Under the pieces are notes generated by a model. The model saw only the letters and a list, made by a program, of their open reading frames with translations, searched no databases and was not told the origin of the DNA. Positions 59,835 through 64,000 of a DNA stretch of 64,000 bases are shown here, piece after piece. Source of the DNA: Mesorhizobium sp. (GTDB lineage Bacteria > Pseudomonadota > Alphaproteobacteria > Rhizobiales > Rhizobiaceae); NCBI GenBank assembly GCA_004020875.1, contig SAPZ01000006.1, positions 62,001 through 126,000 of the forward strand, read 5' to 3'. A program made the position numbers and the translations under genes. Position 1 is the first letter of the stretch. Every line of letters starts with the position of its first letter.

Positions 59835-60236
59835 TCATTCTTTTTTCAATAAAACAACAACTTAGATGAAGTTCAATTCCTGATGTGGGCGCAAAGCAGT
59901 CGTGGCTCTTTGCGGTTGGCAGCGGACAGTCTGATATCGTGAAGAGTTTCGGGCGCCGGCAGGCGTACGAAAGTCCCCGAGGAAGGAACCCGCGGGGCAC
60001 AGTCGATGGTTATGGGGATTTCGATTTTCGGCAGATGTCGGCGATGGCGCGACCGCCGTCGGGAAGCGCCGGGATGAATGCAGACAGACCGCTTCGTTGC
60101 GCCTCCGCGCGGTGTTGTCGGGACGGCCGGCGGCTGGGCGCGGCTTTGTCGGCGTCGATCATCACCATAGACGTGCGTCGATCCGTTGCCGGAGGCTGAG
60201 TGCCTGCAGCTGAAGGCTGAACCATTCCATGCCGGG
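59835..60236. other. Region between tRNA-Gln and IS91-type transposase, no gene seen
   Basis: No gene was recognised in these 402 bp. They include the left copy of a direct repeat (59940-59976) and probably the end of the IS91-type element, whose exact border I could not place. Confidence 0.5.
59940..59976 (+). repeat. Direct repeat, left copy, flanking the IS91-type genes
   Basis: TGAAGAGTTT..GGC.GGCGTACGAAAGTCCC matches 62508-62544 in the same orientation at about three quarters of positions, including CGTACGAAA and TGAAGAG exactly. Confidence 0.5.
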
Positions 60237-61430
60237 TCATGGCGTGCTGCTCCCGGTCGACGGGGAACCCTGTGGCGGTCCGCGCGGCTGCCTCCATCGT
60301 TCGAAGGTCTCGATGACGATCATGCGTCCGCCGCAGCAGGGGCATGGCGGGTGGAAGTCGTCCGGTTCCTCAGTGGTGTCGTCATCGGACGGTGCGGTGA
60401 CGTTCAGGAGTTCGCGAGCAAGCGCGAGGCTAGCCTTGCGGGCGCCGCTGGCAAGCAAGCCGTAGTGGCGGATGCGATGGAAGCCGCGCGGCAGGACGTG
60501 CAGCACGAACCGACGAATGAACTCGTCGGTGGCGAGTGTCATGACCTGCTGCCGCTCGGCGACAGGGCGGCGATAATCCTTGTAGCGGAAGGTGACGCCA
60601 GCCTCTTCGAAGGCGATCAGGCGGCGGTTCGAGATCGCGACCCGGTGCGTGTAGCGCGACAAGTAGGCGAGTACGGCTTCCGGTCCGGCGAACGGTGCCT
60701 TGGCGTAGACCACCCAGCGCTTCCTCCTGACGGGAGCGAGGTGGCGCAGGAATGCCCGCCGGTCGGTGAGGTGCGCCATCGATCCGAAGAAGCTGAGCCG
60801 GCCAGCGTCGTACAGCGCGACCAGACGGGTGAGGAAGAGGCGGCGGAACAGCTTGCCGAGTACGCGCACCGGCAGCAGGAAGGCCGGACGCGACGATATC
60901 CAGCGGCTCGCGTCAGGCGCGATGCCGCCGCCTGGCACGATCATGTGCACGTGCGGATGGTGCGTCATCGCCGAACCCCAGGTGTGGAGCACGGCTGTGA
61001 TGCCGATGCTCGCGCCGAGGTGCTTGGGATCGGCGGCAATCGTCAGCATCGTCTCCGACGCCGCCTTGAACAGCAGGTCGTAGACGAGCGCCTTGTTCTG
61101 GAGCGCGATGTCGGCGACCTCGCCGGGCAGCGTGAACACGACGTGGAAGTAGCCGACCGGCAGCAGGTCGGCTTCCCGCTCGGCGAGCCATGTACGTGCG
61201 GCCGCACCCTGGCACTTCGGACAGTGCCGGTTGCGGCAGGAGTTGTAGGCGATGCGCCACTGGCCGCAGTCCTCGCAGGCCTCGACGTGACCGCCAAGGG
61301 CCGCGGTGCGGCAGTGCTCGATCGCCGACATCACCTTGAGCTGGGCGAGGCTCAGATGCCCGGCATGGGCGGCCCGGTAAACAGAACCAGCAGCACGGAA
61401 GATGTCGGCGACCTCGAGCGAGGCGCGCAC
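60237..61430 (-). CDS. IS91 family transposase
   Basis: A 397-residue rolling-circle (HUH, Y2) transposase. The N-terminal zinc-finger region has C52, C55, C65, C70 and C73. The HUH motif is PHVHMIV (His160, His162), and two tyrosines spaced by four residues occur at 256 and 260 (AYLSRYTHRVAIS), as in IS91. The GTG start follows the recombinase stop by 3 bp. The C-terminus carries a second CPCC motif. Confidence 0.94.
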   Translation of the reverse strand: MRASLEVADIFRAAGSVYRAAHAGHLSLAQLKVMSAIEHCRTAALGGHVEACEDCGQWRIAYNSCRNRHCPKCQGAAARTWLAEREADLLPVGYFHVVFTLPGEVADIALQNKALVYDLLFKAASETMLTIAADPKHLGASIGITAVLHTWGSAMTHHPHVHMIVPGGGIAPDASRWISSRPAFLLPVRVLGKLFRRLFLTRLVALYDAGRLSFFGSMAHLTDRRAFLRHLAPVRRKRWVVYAKAPFAGPEAVLAYLSRYTHRVAISNRRLIAFEEAGVTFRYKDYRRPVAERQQVMTLATDEFIRRFVLHVLPRGFHRIRHYGLLASGARKASLALARELLNVTAPSDDDTTEEPDDFHPPCPCCGGRMIVIETFERWRQPRGPPQGSPSTGSSTP

Positions 61431-61433
61431 GGC

Positions 61434-62339
61434 TCAGCCGTCGGGTGATACTTCTCCCTTGAACAGGCCGAGCTTGTCGAGCGGGCTCGTGACCGTGCGC
61501 ACCGTGCGGGTCGCGACCTTGGTGTAGAAGGCGGTGCTATTTAGCTTGGCGTGCCCGAGCAGGACCTGGATGATCCGGATGTCCGTGCCGTCCTCCAGCA
61601 GGTGGGTGGCGAAGCTGTGACGCAGCGTGTGCGGTCCGACCCGCTTGGCGATGTCGGCGGCCTGCGCTGCCTCGACGACCACGCGATAAAGCTGGCGGGT
61701 GCTGATGGGCTTCATCGCATGCTGCCCCGGAAACAGCCAGCCGTCGCGATGCATCACGCCCTGCTGGCGTCCGACCTTCCACCACTGACGCAGCAGCAAG
61801 AGCAGGTCTTGTGACAGCATGGCGTTGCGATACCGCCCGCCCTTGCCGCGCTCGACCCGGATCAGCATGCGCTCGCTGTCGATGTCGCCGACCTTCAGCG
61901 CCGAGACCTCGGCGACGCGCAAGCCCGCGCCATAGGCGACCGACAGTGCGGCCTGGTGCTTGAGGCAGGTGGTGGCGTTGAGCAGACGGGCAACCTCGTC
62001 GCGGCTCAGCACCACCGGCAGCTTGCGCGGGTGCGCCAGACGAACGAGCTTGCGCGCCAGATCGGGACGATCGGCCGTATGCGTGAAGAAGAAGCGCAGC
62101 GCCGACACGATGCTGTTCATCGTCGGCACTGGAACACCGTCGTCCTGCTGCTCGATCTGGAACCGGCGCAGGTCGTCGGTTGTCGCTGTATCCGGCGACC
62201 GGCCGAGGAACGTCGCCAGGCGTCCGATGTCGCGGAGATAGTTGCGCTGCGTCTCCTGTGAGAAACGCCGCATGTTCATGTCGTCGATCAGCCGCTGACG
62301 CAACGGACTGATTGGTGCATCGAGAGCAGGATAGGTCAT
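61434..62339 (-). CDS. Tyrosine recombinase of IS91-type element
   Basis: A 301-residue XerC/D-like integrase. The N-terminal SAM-like domain is at 1-90. The catalytic residues are Arg141 (GAGLRVAEV), Lys166 (RGKGGRY), His237 and Arg240 (HTLRHSFATHL), His263 (LGHAKLN) and Tyr272 (AFYTKV). All are present, so it should be active. It precedes the IS91 transposase gene by a few bases. Such pairs are seen in IS91 relatives; the recombinase may resolve or integrate the transposition product. Confidence 0.93.
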   Translation of the reverse strand: MTYPALDAPISPLRQRLIDDMNMRRFSQETQRNYLRDIGRLATFLGRSPDTATTDDLRRFQIEQQDDGVPVPTMNSIVSALRFFFTHTADRPDLARKLVRLAHPRKLPVVLSRDEVARLLNATTCLKHQAALSVAYGAGLRVAEVSALKVGDIDSERMLIRVERGKGGRYRNAMLSQDLLLLLRQWWKVGRQQGVMHRDGWLFPGQHAMKPISTRQLYRVVVEAAQAADIAKRVGPHTLRHSFATHLLEDGTDIRIIQVLLGHAKLNSTAFYTKVATRTVRTVTSPLDKLGLFKGEVSPDG

Positions 62340-62697
62340 GGTCGGGCTCCTTGTTGAAGAAGCCCTTGATGCTCTGCCGCCGCCGAACCTCGCTCAATGC
62401 GGGTGCGACGACCGGTTCTTGATCTCTACCTCACCCCACGCGCCCATCCCGCATAGCGGGTTCGTTCTCCGGAACCGGCCAGTCTGGGGAGGCGTCATTC
62501 CAACGACTGAAGAGCTTAAGCGTTGGCGGTCGTACGAAAATCCCGAAAGCCGGTCATCGACTTCATTGTCGCTTTGTGGACATTCTTGAATCGAGGCAAG
62601 GAAAGTCTCCTCTCTGCGAGTACCAAGTTGCACCTCTGCCCATTGCTTCGCGACGCGGCTTGGCGCGACTTCGGATGCGATCTATGGAAGTGGCTGT
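62340..62697. other. Region between recombinase and SMP-30 gene, no gene seen
   Basis: These 358 bp hold the recombinase promoter, an inverted pair GAACCGG/CCGGTTC spread over about 70 bp, the right copy of the direct repeat (62508-62544), and the 3' side of the SMP-30 gene. The IS border lies here but could not be placed. Confidence 0.5.
62508..62544 (+). repeat. Direct repeat, right copy, flanking the IS91-type genes
   Basis: TGAAGAGCTT..GGCGGTCGTACGAAAATCCC, the partner of 59940-59976 in direct orientation with one gap. Confidence 0.5.
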
Positions 62698-63576
62698 TCA
62701 GCCGCCGAAGCGCGGCTCGGGAATGCCGCGAACGCCGAGGCCGCTGATGGCGAAAAGACTGCCGCGCAAGACGCCGTCGCCTGGAAAACGTGGCAGCGGA
62801 GGTTTTGCCATCGAAGTCACGTAGAGGATGTCGAGGTTCGGGCCTCCGAACATCACTGAAGTGACTTTCTTGACCGGCATGTCGATGACCCGGTCGACGG
62901 TACCGTCCGGCCGGTAGCGAACTATTTTCGCGTCGTAGACCTGCGCGTTCCAGAGGCAGCCTTCCTCGTCCACGGTTGAGCCATCGGCGGCGCCGCCTCT
63001 AGCGGTGTCGACTTTGGCGAAGGTGTGCCGGTTGAAGACGTTTCCGGTTTCAAGATCGTAGTCATAGGCCCAGATTTCGCCCGACCAGGAATCGGCAAAA
63101 TAGAAGACGCTTCCATCAGGGCTCCAACAGGGGCCGTTGGACACGATGATGCCGTCGTCGAGCTTGTGCACGCTGAGATCAGGATCGACGCGATACAGTG
63201 CGCCGTTGGGCCCACTTTCCATGGTGTCCATCGAGCCGGCCACGAAGCGGCCGCGCTTGTCGACTTTGCCGTCATTGATGCGGTTGGATGGCTTGTCTGG
63301 TTCCGGATCGTGGATCAGTTCGACATCGCCCGTCTTGAAATCGAGGAGATGAAAGCCGCGCGCGAGGCTGACGATCGCTCCATCCCCATCCTTGCGCAGC
63401 GCCATGGAACCGATCTTCATAGGCACGTCCCAAGAGCGGATCTCGCGGCCATCGTGCGTGGCGCGGAACACCCGCCCGTCGAAGGAATCGATCCAGTAAA
63501 GGCGCTGTTGCCCAACATCCCAAAGCGGCCCCTCGCCAAGGGTTGTCTTAACGTCAACGACGACGTCGATCTTCAT
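62698..63576 (-). CDS. SMP-30/gluconolactonase/LRE family protein
   Basis: A 292-residue six-bladed beta-propeller lactonase family protein. Motifs include TLGEGPLWDVGQQRLYWID (metal Glu), NRINDGKVDKRGRFVAGSMD (metal Asn) and VSNGPCWSPDGSVFYFADSW. Members open sugar lactones in catabolic pathways. The ATG at 63576 starts at the first blade. It is the second of two tandem, similar genes; the C-termini of both end with VGVRGI.EPRF or LGVRGIPEPRF. Confidence 0.93.
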   Translation of the reverse strand: MKIDVVVDVKTTLGEGPLWDVGQQRLYWIDSFDGRVFRATHDGREIRSWDVPMKIGSMALRKDGDGAIVSLARGFHLLDFKTGDVELIHDPEPDKPSNRINDGKVDKRGRFVAGSMDTMESGPNGALYRVDPDLSVHKLDDGIIVSNGPCWSPDGSVFYFADSWSGEIWAYDYDLETGNVFNRHTFAKVDTARGGAADGSTVDEEGCLWNAQVYDAKIVRYRPDGTVDRVIDMPVKKVTSVMFGGPNLDILYVTSMAKPPLPRFPGDGVLRGSLFAISGLGVRGIPEPRFGG

Positions 63577-63605
63577 GGCACATCCTCCATTCGTCCTGCG
63601 AACCG

Positions 63606-64000
63606 TCAACCCTTGAACCGCGGTTCCTCAATGCCTCGAACGCCCACGCCATGGATTGCGAAGACGAACCCCGCCTCGCGCTCGCGATGATATTGGTACT
63701 GGAAGGGCCTGGCCATCGAGGTCACATAGGCGATGTCGAGATCGGGGCCGCCGAAGATGACGCTCGTCGTCGATTGGACAGGCAGACCGATGATGCGGTC
63801 AACTACCCCGCTTGGATCGAACCGGATAAGGCGTCCTGAATAGACTTCCGTGCTCCAGAGGTAACCCTCGGAATCGACCGTCGCGCCATCCGGCAGACCT
63901 CGTAGGTTCTCGAAGCTGGTAAAGACACGCCGAGAGCGTACGTTGCCAGTCACGACATCGTATGCGTATGCCCAGATGACCCGCTTGCCCGTATCGGCAA
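63606..64000 (-). CDS. SMP-30/gluconolactonase family protein (N-terminus beyond window)
   Basis: The C-terminal 131 residues of a second SMP-30 protein; the frame is open to the window edge. It includes GATVDSEGYLWSTEVYSG, TTSVIFGGPDLDIAYVTSMA and the ending VGVRGIEEPRFKG. It lies 29 bp upstream of the complete paralogue and is read in the same direction, so they probably form an operon in a sugar-lactone pathway. Confidence 0.9.
   Translation of the reverse strand, partial: ADTGKRVIWAYAYDVVTGNVRSRRVFTSFENLRGLPDGATVDSEGYLWSTEVYSGRLIRFDPSGVVDRIIGLPVQSTTSVIFGGPDLDIAYVTSMARPFQYQYHREREAGFVFAIHGVGVRGIEEPRFKG

Larger units (their letters stand above)
60237..62339 (-). mobile_element. IS91-type element with accessory tyrosine recombinase
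   Basis: Two genes on one strand, tyrosine recombinase then HUH transposase, form the coding core of an IS91-type element. The borders are not marked: IS91 elements lack classical inverted ends and target duplications, and the flanks cannot be fixed by eye. The span given is the coding core only. Confidence 0.8.

Noticed and set aside
59683..60000. Minus-strand open frame with the peptide GFEPG..ESESVGLPLTYSP
   Set aside because: This is the well-known artefact of translating the complement of a tRNA gene; it overlaps tRNA-Gln at 59761-59834.

Overview
The window is about 64 kb of GC-rich chromosomal DNA from an alphaproteobacterium of the order Hyphomicrobiales (Rhizobiales), most likely Mesorhizobium or a close relative. 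This is inferred from gene content and order: a cytochrome chaperone/DUF177/plsX/fabH/ihfA run, glyA-nrdR-rib-nusB, an LdtR/L,D-transpeptidase pair, IalB and DUF6163 proteins, and several rhizobial palindromic intergenic repeats. Most of it is ordinary housekeeping chromosome. The accessory parts are two toxin-antitoxin modules, one IS91-type element beside a tRNA-Gln gene, and scattered palindromic repeats.

Layout. 1-4.4 kb: ihfA, fabH, plsX, DUF177 and ubiquinol-cytochrome c chaperone on the minus strand, divergent from bamE. 4.5-6.7 kb: the K+-insensitive proton-pumping pyrophosphatase with a clear terminator. 7-10.8 kb: a four-gene osmoprotectant-type ABC importer. 11-18.9 kb: an FMN reductase, then the minus-strand series glyA, ialB-like, nrdR, ribD, ribE, [ParE/CopG toxin-antitoxin], ribH, nusB and an MFS transporter that overlaps nusB. 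19-25 kb: a CPA1 antiporter, L,D-transpeptidase with its regulator LdtR, DUF6163 and a 3-hydroxyisobutyryl-CoA hydrolase-like crotonase. 25-36.7 kb: DUF2066, hemB, a DHFR-fold protein, PPK2, aldo/keto reductase, GT90, a GntR regulator divergent from an MFS transporter, DUF423, a LacI regulator facing two tiny paralogous basic proteins, and OpgC.

37-59.5 kb: alpha/beta hydrolase, sthA, a membrane methyltransferase, RDD protein, bpt, EamA and AI-2E family membrane proteins, parC, a secreted protein of unknown function, aspS, rnd, MAPEG, a membrane protein, guaB, VapBC-like toxin-antitoxin, a DHA2 exporter, rlmE and ppx/gppA, and an LPG-synthase-like membrane protein. 59.7-64 kb: tRNA-Gln(CTG), an IS91-type transposase with a tyrosine recombinase, and two tandem SMP-30/gluconolactonase genes, the second cut by the window end.

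Genes that appear to work together are the fatty acid/phospholipid pair fabH-plsX, the riboflavin genes ribD-ribE-ribH with a candidate flavin transporter, LdtR with the cell-wall enzyme LdtP, the four-part osmoprotectant importer, and the polyphosphate enzymes PPK2 and Ppx at separate loci. The most unusual item is at 33.76-35.36 kb. A LacI-family regulator shares three identical 15-bp operators with two tandem microproteins of 45 and 47 residues that have a common N-terminus (MHP..LF.DIYRN.W) and very basic tails. No function is apparent for them.
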